DNA of 64,000 bases from Epiperipatus broadwayi (taxonomy: Eukaryota > Onychophora > Udeonychophora > Euonychophora > Peripatidae), in the NCBI GenBank assembly GCA_028023455.1, contig JAQFVV010006272.1, positions 3,823,127 to 3,887,126 on the forward strand, read 5' to 3'. This document shows, one piece after another, positions 1 to 12,559 of this stretch. Position 1 is the first letter of the stretch. Each line of letters begins with the position of its first letter. Made by a program: the position numbers and the translations under genes. The notes beneath the pieces were generated by a model. It did not search any database. It was not told where the DNA came from and was given only the letters and a program-made list of their open reading frames with translations.

Positions 1-2697
1 TCTGATTGTTACACAAAATTTGATATTAATATGTTGTTTAATATTTTGATCAGCATTTTTATACTTACACCAAATGTGTACATGTAGTCTTTGTTATTTT
101 TCCAATAGCTAACTAGTTAGAAATTTGACCACATATTAATTTAAACATATTCAAACACTAAAACTTATATTATTTTTATATAATTACATCATGGGTGACA
201 TTATATGATTATTCAAGAAACTAGATTTCACATTTTGTGTGTGTATATATATATATATGTGTTGAAATGAATGTTCTCATGGGCAAAAGATGCTTTATAA
301 AACATGTTTTTGAAAGCAACTGTATTTAATAAGATAATATTAAAGTAAATATATTGATATTTCTATAATATAACACTTGTTCTCAACTGTATTTTAAAAA
401 AAATAATCATATGGTTGTAGCAGAGACAATTGAATCAACAACTACATGATTGTTACTGTTTTTTCATCCAGTTGATAGCAAGCGTTATCTTGTTGAAACA
501 TCAGTTTATGTATATTTGCTTTAATATTATTTTATTAAACATAGTTGCTCTAGAAAACATGTTTTGTAATATATATGAGTGGGTGTGGTTAAATAATTGA
601 GGCAATATTGTCTTTTCATACTGCTGTATTGTGTTCTTTCCTTTCCTCATTTTATAATGTAAAAAAATCTTATCAATCATTTTACACAATACATGTGTTC
701 AGGAACAATATTTCCTATCAACTGTTTACTTTCAACTCAGTATAATTGCCTGTCTCATATTAATAATGTGAACAGGACTAACCTAGTATTAAAATATGAG
801 AAATTCACCACAACTTATGTCAACATAGTTAAGTAGCACACAAGGCATAGTTATGTAAGTGATTAAAATATCTGCCAAAATATATGATTAAACCACAGAA
901 CAATTTTATAAATATATCTAATTAATTTCATAATGTTTTTATTGTATTCTTTTCTTCTGTTATCAAACCAATCAACTGAAAAACACTAGTGTTTTGGAAA
1001 CAACTTCCCTCATCAATTGTTTGGAAAGAAACCTCACTTATATGACAATACAGAAATCACATTCTTATATTTATAATGCAAAAACTAATTTTTGCTATTA
1101 AATCCTACAATAATTAATCTAGTGAACTAATTCAACACAGTTTGTATAAACATGATGAGTTAATGTATCCAGAAAGAAATGGTATAATTGATTTTTTTTA
1201 ATATTCCATGTCGATGAAGTAATTTATTTTTAAAAACAATGTATATTGCAAAGTGACTATTTTAATTTTTTTATATTATTTAGTGACCAAAAAAAAGTAT
1301 ATAATATAATGTTATAAATAGTTTACATTGTTGACCCAATTATTTACATAATTTACAATACTTTAATTTAATTAGATGTTTTGATGGGTATTTAATCATT
1401 TAATTATGCAATTGTTATATATATATATATAATAATAATTTTAGGATCCAGTGAAATCTTCTACTCTGGGTAATAGTTAATTTAATTAACTTTATATCAG
1501 TGAAACCATTAAGTATACTATAATATATATATATATATATATATAATATCAATACACCAAAACTTCTAACCAATATAATTATTATACATATATTAGGTAC
1601 TGAGATATATTTTGTCTCATCAATTCCAACAAAAAAGATGATATACGAAAATGTAAGGATTCTAAGTAGTTGGTTCTTATCTAAAGAGTCTTAAATTTAT
1701 CTGAATGAAAAAAAAGGTTAAAACTAACATATCTTAGAGTTATGAGCCACCAAAAATTATTATTTGTACATAAACGTAAAAAATATATATTATAAAAGAA
1801 AAAAGTTTTCTAACAGTCAGGACAATATGGTGCTACAATAAAGCCACTTGATCATCACTTGTGTTTTCATTGTGTAGTTCTTGAATTTATCATTTTGCCG
1901 GGCATTAACCTGTTTTAACTTCCAATTAAAATAAATAGAAAATTGTTATTGTTTTGAATTTGCACTTTCAGAAATCTGGATCAAAAATTAATAAAATATA
2001 TAAACCATTCTAAGCAGAAAGTGAAAATTCAAAACAATAATAATAGTAAAAGTCTGTAACTGCACTTATTATACAACTGTACATTTTATACTTTATTCTT
2101 CTACCACAAAATTAAAAATCACTCTGAAGATACTCAAAATTATAAAAATCTGCTTTAAAACATATGAGACAAATTCTATAGTAATAATATAGTTAAATGA
2201 TAAATCCAATCTTTTTTTTACAAACTATTACTTTTTTAAATCTATAATAAATAAGAAATTAATATATTTAAGAAAAAAGTATTTGGGCAATACTTTTATT
2301 TTGTTATTCTATCTATATTAGTTGGTTATATTGATAACTCTTTTTTACAAAATTTACAATTTTTTCTGATGCTTTTAAAAACATTTTATTAGCCATACTA
2401 ACTACAGTAGATCTGTTTTGTTTGAAAAAAACAGATTTACTTTCTTTAAAACACAGATTTATAATTTTTACAAATTAGATTTTAATGTTTCAGTTCAAGC
2501 ATTAAAAAATGGAATCAAATAAACTAGTGAAATGCATTTTGAAACACCTCATTTCACTTTCCAAATGAGTGAGACATACATAACACATGTTATAATGTAA
2601 CTGTATGTATACATTTTTTAGATATACTTAGACTTCATACATATATTTTTAAATATAATTTAAACTTTTCTATTTCTTCACACATTCCTGAAACATA
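1..2697. other. AT-rich non-coding stretch
   Basis: No coding sequence, RNA gene or transposon end was recognised here apart from the small inverted repeat listed separately at 1943-2042. Only short AT dinucleotide runs (near 245, 1420 and 1525) interrupt the background. The one short open frame near 500-690 has no domain character. Confidence 0.6.
1943..2042. repeat. Imperfect inverted repeat (hairpin, possible MITE relic)
   Basis: Arms of about 27 bp at 1943-1969 and 2017-2042 are reverse complements with few mismatches and enclose a loop of about 47 nt. No target duplication is evident, so it may be a decayed MITE or a chance palindrome in AT-rich DNA. Confidence 0.4.
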
Positions 2698-2890
2698 TGA
2701 TCAAAGATGTGAAAAAGATAAATGATGCTCAAAATGCCCATTTCATGTGGAACCAGCACTCATTAGTTGGCTCAGATCACAATCAATCTCTTATACTAAT
2801 TTTGATCATTTGTTCAGTATTTAGAAATAGCAAACTTTTACGGTATGAAGTTCAAACTTTTTGGTATTCACAACTTTGACAATCACTTTA
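2690..2890 (-). repeat. Dispersed repeat, hammerhead family 2, solitary copy
   Basis: This segment aligns along most of its length with the two units at 32.2 and 32.5 kb; the shared block contains AACCAGCACTCAT and TTGGC. Read on the minus strand it holds a decayed hammerhead-like core. No target duplication was identified. The short plus-strand open frame across it is antisense and incidental. Confidence 0.6.
2706..2766 (-). ncRNA. Hammerhead ribozyme-like core, decayed
   Basis: On the minus strand, CTAATGA (2760-2766, consensus CTGATGA) is followed by a GTGCTGGTTCCACAT segment replacing stem II. Then come GAAA (2741-2744) and, further on, CACATC (2706-2711), which would supply the stem III strand and the cleavage-site C. 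The G-to-A change in the first box and mismatches in stem II suggest it is inactive. The identification rests on the better copy at 32.55-32.60 kb. Confidence 0.45.
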
Positions 2891-5800
2891 GTAAATATAT
2901 AAATGATTATTATTTATTAAACTAACGATTATCTTTAGCCCAAGTATATAATAAAGATTTAGAAAAAGTAAACATTTATTATATACTATAAACCTTTCAA
3001 AATAAAAAAAGTTGAAATGGATTGTGTTTCTTGACAAATTGGCTTAATGAGTTATTTACTGATAAGAAAAATAATTCTTAGTAGTTTCTGTGATGATTAA
3101 ATTTAACAAAAATGTCAATTTAGTCTCTTCTACTCTATACTATTGGTATTCAAATATCATTTATCTTAAAGAGAACTAACTATGCTAATAATATATCAGT
3201 CAGTAACTATTTGTATTAAGACTTTAATAATATACTAAAATGCTCTTATAAATAAGTTCAATTTTACTTATTTGGTTTAAAATAGTTAATTTTTTTAAAT
3301 ATCTCACAAGAAACCAATAGTTTTTTAAACATATATCATACATTTCAAATTTATAAAATAACCATTATGATTCATCAATTCAAGTAAGTAACTTTAGAAA
3401 TAAGTACAGTCGGTGTTAAAAAATAAATATGTATATAAAACGATATTGGTGTCTTGATTATAGTTTTTAGAAAGTAAAATTTCTTTTAATTATAAACAGA
3501 TTTGACTATATATATTTTTTGAAAGTAATTGATTTTTTTATTAAAGAATCTGATGGTGTAATTCTAATTGCAATCCTATGTTCTCTGAGGGCTCTTTTTG
3601 AATAACTGAAGATTTCTAAGACAGTTTATATATTTTAAGTAAGCTGTCCATGATCCAATTAGCCAAACATCCATCTAGACATAATCAAATAGACATCTAG
3701 CTAGATACTTAGAACAGCAATTCCAAACTTGTTTTATTACTGAAGATTATAATTCGCATAAAACATGTATTAGATTTGAGTACATATGCTGCTCCAAAAA
3801 AATATATTAATAAAGAAATTTTAAAATTACATGTGTACTTTTATGTAAAAATAAAACAAATTTTTCAACAACTAATTATATTTAAAAATAAAACAAAAAA
3901 TTCATTTCTGATGAGACTTTTCATGGGTTTTCACTTCTCACACTAATAAAAGGAACACAATTTGGACATCGCTGCATTAGAAGGTAAAATTAAATAAAGA
4001 AAAACTCTAAAATGTTCTAAACGAGTGAGTAATATCTTCTTTATTGTTCTGTGAAGAGATGCGTATATATATACTTTATTTAATATTTTAGTTTTCAGAA
4101 GCAATTAAATTTCTTTTAATTGTAAATAGATTTGACATTTTAAAATTAATTTATTTTTACTTTCAAATAATTGATTTATTAGAATATTATTTTAATAAAG
4201 TTGATCTTCAGCTTTGTAATTTTATCAGTGTATAATTTTCAGTTGCGATTATTATTTAAATACAATTGAAATTTCTAAAGCTGCAAGTTCAACTGAAAAT
4301 TGATCGTTCTTATTATTTGTTTTATTCGTTTTGTTTCTTTGAAACAAACATTGTAAATGTATTGTTATTTTTAAAAAAATTATCGGAATTGTGTGTGTGT
4401 GTGTGTGTATTTAGAACATAATTAATAATACTCATAATTACAATAAAAATGATTTTTAATTAATTGTAAAACTAGAGTTGAAATTCATCTAAGTAACTTT
4501 TATTAATTTAGTTTTAAGGATTACATTATTCAATAGTAGTGACAGCATATTTTATTTATATATTTTTAGCTAAGAGAGTTATACTGATGCCAGTGTTTAC
4601 AACTTTTGATAGGATTTAAATTTTAATAATTTAAAATATATTAATGTTGCAATCTAAAAAAAAAAAATTTAAAAGCTTAATTATTAGGATTACGTGATAT
4701 TAAGAAATCTCCATCTATGCAATTTAGAATATTATAAATTCTAAATAACCAACCAGTGTGATTATCTAAAATTTATAATAATGTTTTATATATTATTTCT
4801 TTGAATTGCTCACGAAATGAACTAATAATGGGGTTTCAATTATTTTTATTGTGGGTGTTATTAAAATAATTGTTTATTCATTAAAATCTGTTTTTAAAGA
4901 TAAACTTGAGTTATGTTATTAGCCACTATTCTTAGAAATCTTGATCAATAGATAGTAAATGTTTGAATAATTGAACAATATATTATTTCTGATATTTTTT
5001 TTAATTTAAAAAGTCTAATTCTATGCTGGACTGAAGAGCTTTTGTTTCATATGTACATTGAATTAAATATTTTTCTCATATTTGTTATTCTAATAAAGAA
5101 CAGAAATAAGGAGATTTTATCCATGTAAACAGAGATATTTTTTTTTCCTTTGATGTTGCTAGAAAACTATCAATTACTATTAGTTGACAATCTTCCTGAG
5201 GATAAATAAATTATATATATATATATGTTTAGAGATCCTTAAAAAATTTGTAGCAGTCTTCCAAACTCAAGGTACTTTACTGTATTACACATTTAATATG
5301 TTATTTTGACATATAGAATCCTGTCTATTAATAAACTTTAATAATTATGCGAAATGGTGTTTACTTAAATTTGTATCATTTATTCATCTTTTGAGAAATG
5401 CTATATATTTATAGAATAGCCCAAAAGTAAATTTATATTTTAAAAAATGGTTTTAATTGTGTTACAAATCTAGCAATCACTATCAAACTAACACTATTGC
5501 TAATCAAGTCCTAAGTCTCTATTGCTTAGTTACACTACTTGCATTGTACTTAACAATCACATTCTATGTTTGATTGAGGAATAAATTGACTTAACTTTTA
5601 TATTATTTATTTTTCAAGCATATATTAATCATGATATAATTGAATGACCTCAAATGTTTCCTAACATTACTTATATTGACTTGTTTCTGAGATTGGGAGT
5701 GATGAAAAACAAAATATTTTTTTATAACTTATATGATATTAACACCATAAAAATTTATTATTAATGCCTTTTAGAATGATGGCAATAAACATTTTTGTTG

Positions 5801-8800
5801 GAAACTGCATTAATATTAGTTATTCTAGAATGTATAGAAAATGGTGGAGAAACAATTTATATAGTTGTATGATTTATGTACTTTGTTTCAATAAAGCATT
5901 TTTAAAAATTAATTTTAAAAAATGAAAATTTAATTTTTGTGAAAACAATTGATTTTTGTGATATAAATTCAGAAAGTTTTGCAAAAATGACAAACAATTG
6001 TAATAAATTTTAATATGATTCTTTAGTTTCAAATGTAAATCTTTTCTGTGACTCTGTCTATAAAGTTTTTTTTTTTAATTTAACATTATATATTGTCTTT
6101 CAGAATATATAAGTTCTTTATCATTTATATCTGTCAATTTCATTGAGTTTGTATCTAATATGCTGATATGATATAAACTGGTTTCTCCATAGATAAGATC
6201 AGAACTTTCTGTGCATGTGCTATATGCCTGGAGATCCCAATACCAGATTAAACATTCTTGCTCTTTAAAGCCATTATATTCCTCAGTAAATTTATCTACT
6301 TTTATTTTTTATTTACCAAGTAATTGTCTTAACACTGTCTTATTTATTTTAATTATTTTATCTCATCACATTTTTCTTACTTCTCATATATATATTCTCA
6401 TATTTTCCATTTTGCTATAAACCCAAACAACAATAATTCCTTTATCTTTATGGTAATACCTATCTTTGTACAAATTATCAAATTCTACACTTTGAAAATA
6501 AATGTTCAATACTTTGTTCTTATCTATACATAAACTACCTCTACAATCCAAATTTTTGTTCTATTTTTGAGTCATTTTTCTGATATTCAAAACTCTCATT
6601 CTTGCACTATATAATAATAAATATTTTTGGTAACAGATATATATTTAAGTACTATTGAGACAGATTGATCTCATGTCACACAATGTAGTAGGTGTTCACA
6701 AATATATTTAAAGCTTAAAAAGAAATCAACATAGACAAAATTTACATATATAATTATCTAAAATAAAGTCTGCACTGACTGAAATATACATTAATTAATA
6801 TTTTTTGATATTTTGGAAATATTATGGATTCTTTAAAACTATATTAAAAAAGTCTCTATTTGATAAAAATATTTTTTTTATTTCTGATTTTGATGAAAAT
6901 CTAAATTTTTAATATTACAAAAAATGAAAACTGTTTTATTCCAAAACAAAAATTTTTTTGTAATGCATATGCAATTAAAGAATTAATTTTAACAAGAATT
7001 TTCTGCTGCATTATATCATAAAGTATTTGATGTACCTGTTATTGTGCTTAATTATTTCACATTTTTGCAGTTATCTATAACACTATTTTGCCAGTTACAC
7101 ATTCATTTGATGATAGAAATGAAATAAATATTGATTCACTAATTCAAAGAAATCTGAAAATGTCAGTATTATACAGATAAAATATTAGAAATGAGCCAAC
7201 AGTCCTATTGTTTGGTAGATTCATTAATCTTGGGCTTTGAAAGCAGTTACAAACTACTTGTAAACTTTTAATCCAGTAATGAGCAACAAAATGTATTTCA
7301 TAGGTAGTTTATTTAAATATTTATGATTATTATTGCAAAATATTTGTATAGTAATTATTAAAAAAGAAATCTTTTTATAATGATAATTAAATTTTATTTG
7401 AATATGTTTTATTTTAAAAAATTAAGTTAAAAAATTTGTAATAACAGTAAAAATGACAATATGATTAGTAACACTTTGTCAAACACCATAGTATAAAACA
7501 TTTGTGATATTTTAATAATCATAAGTGCAATTTTAAATTTTGAAACAGAATTTCATAGCTTTATAATGATCTAATAATAATTTAGTTGGGTTTTTAAAAT
7601 GAAGTTCAATTAGTCATGATTTCATTAATTTATTTTGTTATCAGCTCTGTGGTAATTATCTATAAGAAAAAAGTTATTGTTCTCATTCTGTATTTCACTT
7701 TATTATTTTTTATTATATATTTGCAAAGTTCAAATATGATTTTTAAAATATTTTCATTTGTAAACTTATATTTCTAATAAATTAACAACAATTTATTGAT
7801 TCATAATATATTGAATATAGATTTTAATATTAAAATGAAATATTGAACTGTAATTCAAACAGCCACTAAGGTATTATATAAAGTGTGTTGAAACATGGTA
7901 GAGTTAAAAAAAAATTTAATTAAGAAACTTTTTGGTTTTCATGAGTATAAATTCAAAAACAAGTCAATTTATTTATAATTTTGTTTTTTATTAATTAAGA
8001 ATGAAAATACTTACTTAATCCTCTATTGTAATTACATAATATCTTTTATAATTTTTTATTTAAAAAGATATAGAAAATCAGCTTCAAAAAAAGATAGTGG
8101 CTAGTATTCTACATAGTGGCTGAATTTGAGCTCTTAATGAAAAAAAAATGGGACAACTTTATGAGGTCTCATAGCCCAATATATGTGTGTGGAAGATACT
8201 GCTTGCCACAGCTAAAGTTTAGGAATTATAGAAGCAAACTGAGTTTAAGGCTGCCAGCATTTATCTTATATATCTGCTATTTAGGATATGTCATACCACA
8301 ATCTTTATAAGAAATTAATCTACAGATAGATTTTAGTAATGCACATTGAGCTTTGATAGAAACATGTAGAAGTATACATTAAAGAAATTTCCTGTTGCAT
8401 ATACAGAAGTATAGACAAAAACTGATTAGATAATACTCCTTATTCTGCTACTAATATTTCACATGCCTATGAAACACAAAAGAAATTGTTAATAAAATAT
8501 ATATACTAATAGTGACATTTGAAACATTAACTCTGGTGCTAATGAAAATTTACTTTTATTTATTATGTAAAAGAAAGAATATTTATTCTATAATGTACAA
8601 ATTTGTTTTTAAAAGAAAAACTTTTGAATGAATTTAATAAATTAATCAGCTAATACAAAAAAGTATTCAGCAAGAAAATAAATGACTGACCAGTGAAATT
8701 TCAGAAGAGAGTTTAAAATTTTTTCCAGGGGATACTGTAAGAATATATATATTTAATTTTGTTATATCATATATAATGTTTTTTTCTTTTTTATGGTAAT

Positions 8801-8937
8801 GACAAAAAGAACTTCAGATATTAAATGAAATCAGTGCAAGATATTATTAAAAATAATGTTAAATCAAGTTAATGTTAAGAATTTAGATATATTTTTATAT
8901 TGGAATATTACATGTGTGCATAGTATATACAGTATAT
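2891..8937. other. AT-rich non-coding stretch
   Basis: No gene or recognisable transposon. Two weakly similar blocks near 3475-3590 and 4110-4260 look like an old duplication of about 630 bp spacing. Small open frames near 6211-6420 and 8116-8310 show no conserved motifs; the second lies in a patch of slightly higher complexity that I cannot identify. Confidence 0.5.
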
Positions 8938-9470
8938 CAGGGATGGGAAACCTCCAGTCCATAGGCTAACTCTGGCCTTAGACCCACAGACATTTCTAAA
9001 AACATATAAAATGGTTCTGTATAAAACTTCTATTTAAACATATGTGTATTAATTAGGAATTAAAGCAAAATATTTACTTTTTCAACTACATCTTTTTCTT
9101 TCTCCAACTTTTATAATAGTCGTCATGTATGTTGTGTAATTAATCTAAGTCTGGATTTAATCTATAACACTGGAGGCATTTTGTTTGTTTTTATTGGGAT
9201 TTTCATAGGCTAATGTATATTAGCAAAAATAAAACTCGAATTTTACTTCATATTATTATTATTTTGCATTTAATTTTTTTTAAACCACTGAACATCATAT
9301 GATCACCATTTCTTATTCTTGCTCATAACTGTTATTAAAACAGGAAGAACTCTCCATACAGTAGTGCCATTCATATTATTGTGTTTTCAATTTTATTCTC
9401 ATAGTTTTGTAGTTGACTAGAAATAAACGGTGGCTGCTGGAGTGCAGTGCTCTCAGATCCAAGGCTCCTG

Positions 9471-9500
9471 CTGATGAAAGCCACAAGCTAGAAACTAGTC
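9471..9500 (+). ncRNA. Hammerhead ribozyme-like core, family 1 unit 1
   Basis: CTGATGA (9471-9477) is followed by a small stem II, AGC (9479-9481) pairing with GCT (9487-9489) around a CACAA loop. Then come GAAAC (9491-9495) and GTC (9498-9500). Both invariant boxes are present, with a minimal stem III (AC/GU) as in retrozyme and PLE hammerheads. An A.A mismatch at the base of stem II and a poor stem I suggest reduced or lost activity. Predicted cleavage follows C9500. Confidence 0.6.
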
Positions 9501-9919
9501 TGGTGATATTGAATAAGTAGGCACTAGATAGGGATTTTATGCCCAAGACTTCTGGAATCCATTGATTACTTTGGTTTGCACTGAGTGGCACTACTGTATG
9601 GAGAGGTTTGCCCGTTTTAATAACAGTTATGAGCAAGCATAAGAAATGATGATCTTGTGATGTTTAGTGGTTTAATACCAATCCTGCCTAATAGAATAGT
9701 AGTGGCTATGGTTATTAAAAAACCAAAGACACCAAAATGTATGAATACTGAACTGAGTTCAGACCTATATGACTATATATGCTAATGAGTTTGGATTGAA
9801 AATATTGTGTTTTCTATTTTATTCTCATAGTTTTGTAGTTAAGTAAAGATAAAAGATGGCTGAGTGGAGGGTTGCATTAGATCCTAAGAAATAGTTACAC
9901 GTACTCTCAGATCTAAGGC

Positions 9920-9961
9920 TCTTCACTGATGAAATTCACAAGATAGAAACTAGTCTGGGGA
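9920..9961 (+). ncRNA. Hammerhead ribozyme-like core, family 1 unit 2
   Basis: CTGATGA (9926-9932), GAAAC (9946-9950) and GTC (9953-9955) are arranged as in a type I hammerhead. Stem I can form six pairs between TCTTCA (9920-9925) and TGGGGA (9956-9961), two of them G.U. Stem II is weak: only TC/GA around an ACAA loop pairs well. Predicted cleavage follows C9955, exactly 455 nt after the equivalent site in unit 1, so one monomer would be 455 nt. Confidence 0.6.
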
Positions 9962-10291
9962 TATTGGATAAGTAGTCACTAGATAGGGATTTTATGTGCA
10001 AGCCTTCTGGCATCCATTGATTACTCTAGCTTTTACTGAGTTGCCCTACTGTATTGAGAGTTTTGCCTGTTTAATTTTTTTTGTTAGAAATAGTAAATCA
10101 ATGTGCCTCTAATGTCTGGAAAGTATTTTTATAATAAAGAACACAATATTAAGAGCACTATTTATCAAAACATTCTTATTACAACAAAATTGTAGTGAAG
10201 AAAGAAATATTAAATTAGAAAACTTGAAAAGGAGCTTTATCAAACAACTAATTGACATGTTTATAAAAAGTACAAACAAATCAGTATATTT

Positions 10292-10500
10292 TGTGAAAGC
10301 AACTTACATTATTACAACAAAAAGACAGAAAATTTTAATCCTTATTTTCTGAAGGAAAATTTATAAAAGTCTGTATTCTATCTGCTGTATAATTAATCTG
10401 TCCAGAACATAAAAAGAAATTTGAATATAGAAATATGTCATGAAGAATAGTTACAAGGCGAATTGGAAAAATTGTCATTAAATGTGGAACACTCATTAAT
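10292..10500 (+). pseudogene. hAT transposase fragment (GTF2IRD2/ZBED5-like class)
   Basis: Conceptual translation gives, in order, VKATYII (from 10292), then SEGKFIK (10348), CPEHKKKFE (10399) and VTRRIGKI (10450). The last three share one frame, with two internal stops; the first needs a frame change. The pattern 'VKASY.. K-FSEG-FIK-C ... CPEKKK-FE ... RRTVTRRIE' is familiar from domesticated and mobile hAT transposases of the Charlie group, including GTF2IRD2-type proteins. The catalytic core and dimerisation domain are missing. The fragment sits between the nested insertion and the right terminus of the hAT element, as expected for its remnant coding region. Confidence 0.7.
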
Positions 10501-10715
10501 AATGATGATATTATTTTAGTTTTAATTCACACAAAATTATGCATGTAATTTAAAAAGGGAAAATTGAAATTGGTTTGCCAGTTGAAAAGATTGCCCACCT
10601 CTAATGATTTGGGGTAAATTAATTAAATTTTTGAGGCTAATTTTTAAGTCGATAATTTTGTGTAATATTATAAATATCTAAATGGATTTTGGCAGAAAAT
10701 GCTTCCCCACCCCTG

Positions 10716-12559
10716 ATCTATATATTTAAGATTTAATTATTTATATTTTATTAGAATAATATTAGCCTATATAATTAATGAAAGTGATAATCATAATGAT
10801 TTGAAATATTCTGTATTACAGAAATGCACATGTGTGTCTGTATATGTGTGTGTCTATTTTCTATTTATTACAGGTTAAATATTTGTAAACTACAATTTAA
10901 ATGTTACTTGTATGATTTCGTTGATCAATCTATAGAAACAATATTTAATATCTAAGTTAAAATCAGAATGATCTCTCTATAATGTAAAATATTTATCAGA
11001 TCTTTTCCTGTTATTAGTAAGTGATAAATAAATTTATTAATTATTATTTTAAGTTATTCCATGGAAATTATTTAATACTTAGATGTATATATTATTACTA
11101 GGATCTTTGTGATCAGTTATGAACAAATAGCATTTGGAATTTTTGTGTATAGACAATTATATAATTTCTCTTTAGAATTTTAATGATGCTAAGGTCACAA
11201 TTGGCTTAAAAATACACCCACTTTATGTATATATTTTATGATGGTAGTAATTAGTTTATTAATGACTAGATACTAATGATTTTTGGTGACCCAGAACATT
11301 GGTGATCATCATCATTGATATAATGATTCGGCCATTGACTTGATGATGATTAGCTTAAAATTTTATGGTATGTCTCTTTTGAATCAAGTCACAAAAAATG
11401 TTGATGTTATTTGTAATTGATTTTTTTATATTTAATTATATTTACTTCTCATGATCCTTTGCTCATTCTGTCTCTTTCTCTCTCCCTGTTTTTATTAACT
11501 GCTCATTATTATTTCCATCTCCCTAAATTCTATAACCTACATAAATCTTATTTTTTCATATTATTATATAATTCTGAAGTATTTTATTTATATTCATATT
11601 TTATAATTTTTGTCTTTCTTTCTCTAATCACATCTATACGCTTTTTTCATCCCTCATGATTTTGTATCCGTAGTATATTTCTATACATTTATCACACTTT
11701 TAAATAAATATATTGATACACATTTTCTATCTTTTTAATTTTTGAATACTGTATTGTAAAGAAAAAAAATAGTCTGATTTGTTTGTTGCTTTCACTTTAT
11801 AATCCGTTTAAACATTATTTTACTAACAGATTTTTATCTACATATTGTATCTTTCAAAACATTTTTAATTTCATTTTAATTTCTCTCATAAAAAAGAAAT
11901 ATGACTACTTCGTTTTCTATTAACAACTCATCACTCTGTGTATATCTAACCACTTCTTTTTAAATTTCTTCTAAAAAATATTGAATCTTTTAATATAGTG
12001 TAATTCATATTTTGTCTTGATCACATAAATTTTCCATTTCCAATTTACTTTTCCATTGCTCTCACTTAATCCTTTTGTTAGTGCTCTACTGTCATTTTCC
12101 ATTCCATAAATTTTATAAATATTATCATTTATATCACTTATAATCAATATCTTACAATTATTCCTTTTGACTATGAAGACATTCTTAAACTCTCATTCAA
12201 CTCACATGTGTTATCTATCTGTACATTCTGCAATTGTCAGAATTCATTAAATCATTAATTTCTCATATAAACCCTTTATTATTTTGAGTCTCTATGTAAA
12301 CCATGACCTCCAGCTGGGACGGAATAAAATTAAGCACTGCCAGTGTCATCACAAATGTTATCCATTAGTCAGAGAGGCAATAGTTCAGGCAAATAGGTTA
12401 GGATTCACCCTTTCACTGACATATGTATCTTGTGCATGGTTGGATTCAAGGTACTTTTGTTTGGATTATTGGTCTTGTTGAACGAATACACGATTTTGAC
12501 CGGCACAGTAGTAATAAAGAACCAGAAAAATACATTCCCTACAATTGCTACATTGTCTG
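10716..12559. other. AT-rich non-coding stretch
   Basis: No gene seen. TGGTGACCC at 11284-11292 matches the first nine bases of a primer-binding site complementary to the 3' end of tRNA-Trp, but no LTR pair supports it. The patch 12284-12540 just upstream of the RTE relic is more complex than background and could be its decayed 5' part; no domain can be read in it. Confidence 0.4.

Larger units (their letters stand above)
9282..10069 (+). mobile_element. Retrozyme-like composite, hammerhead family 1, dimer with head-to-head inverted end
   Basis: This is a 788-bp insertion flanked by the 13-bp direct repeat TTTAATTTTTTTT (9269-9281 and 10070-10082). It reads as an inverted tail (9282-9369), a first unit (about 9378-9675) and a second unit (about 9804-10069). 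The inverted tail is the reverse complement of the end of unit 1 (about 9588-9676), so the two form long arms. Each unit carries one hammerhead-like core, 455 nt apart. The poly-T in the flanking repeat weakens it as a target duplication, but both sides match over all 13 bases. Related 3' pieces occur at 16.2 and 36.7 kb. There is no coding potential, so movement would need enzymes supplied in trans. Confidence 0.72.
8938..10715 (+). mobile_element. Decayed hAT DNA transposon (Charlie-like), interrupted by a nested element
   Basis: The left end begins CAGGGATGGGAAACC (8938), and the right end, read on the minus strand, begins CAGGGGTGGGGAAGC (ending 10715). These are hAT-type terminal inverted repeats. 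Transposase relics lie at 10.2-10.5 kb. An unrelated composite element (9282-10069) splits the interior. The flanking 8-mers (CAGTATAT and ATCTATAT) match only partly, so the target duplication has decayed. Confidence 0.7.

Noticed and set aside
3905-3945. CTGATGAG on the plus strand
   Set aside because: No pairing stem II and no GAAAC downstream.
9376-9636. 86-residue minus-strand open frame
   Set aside because: It is antisense to hammerhead family 1 unit 1, and other copies of the family do not keep it open.
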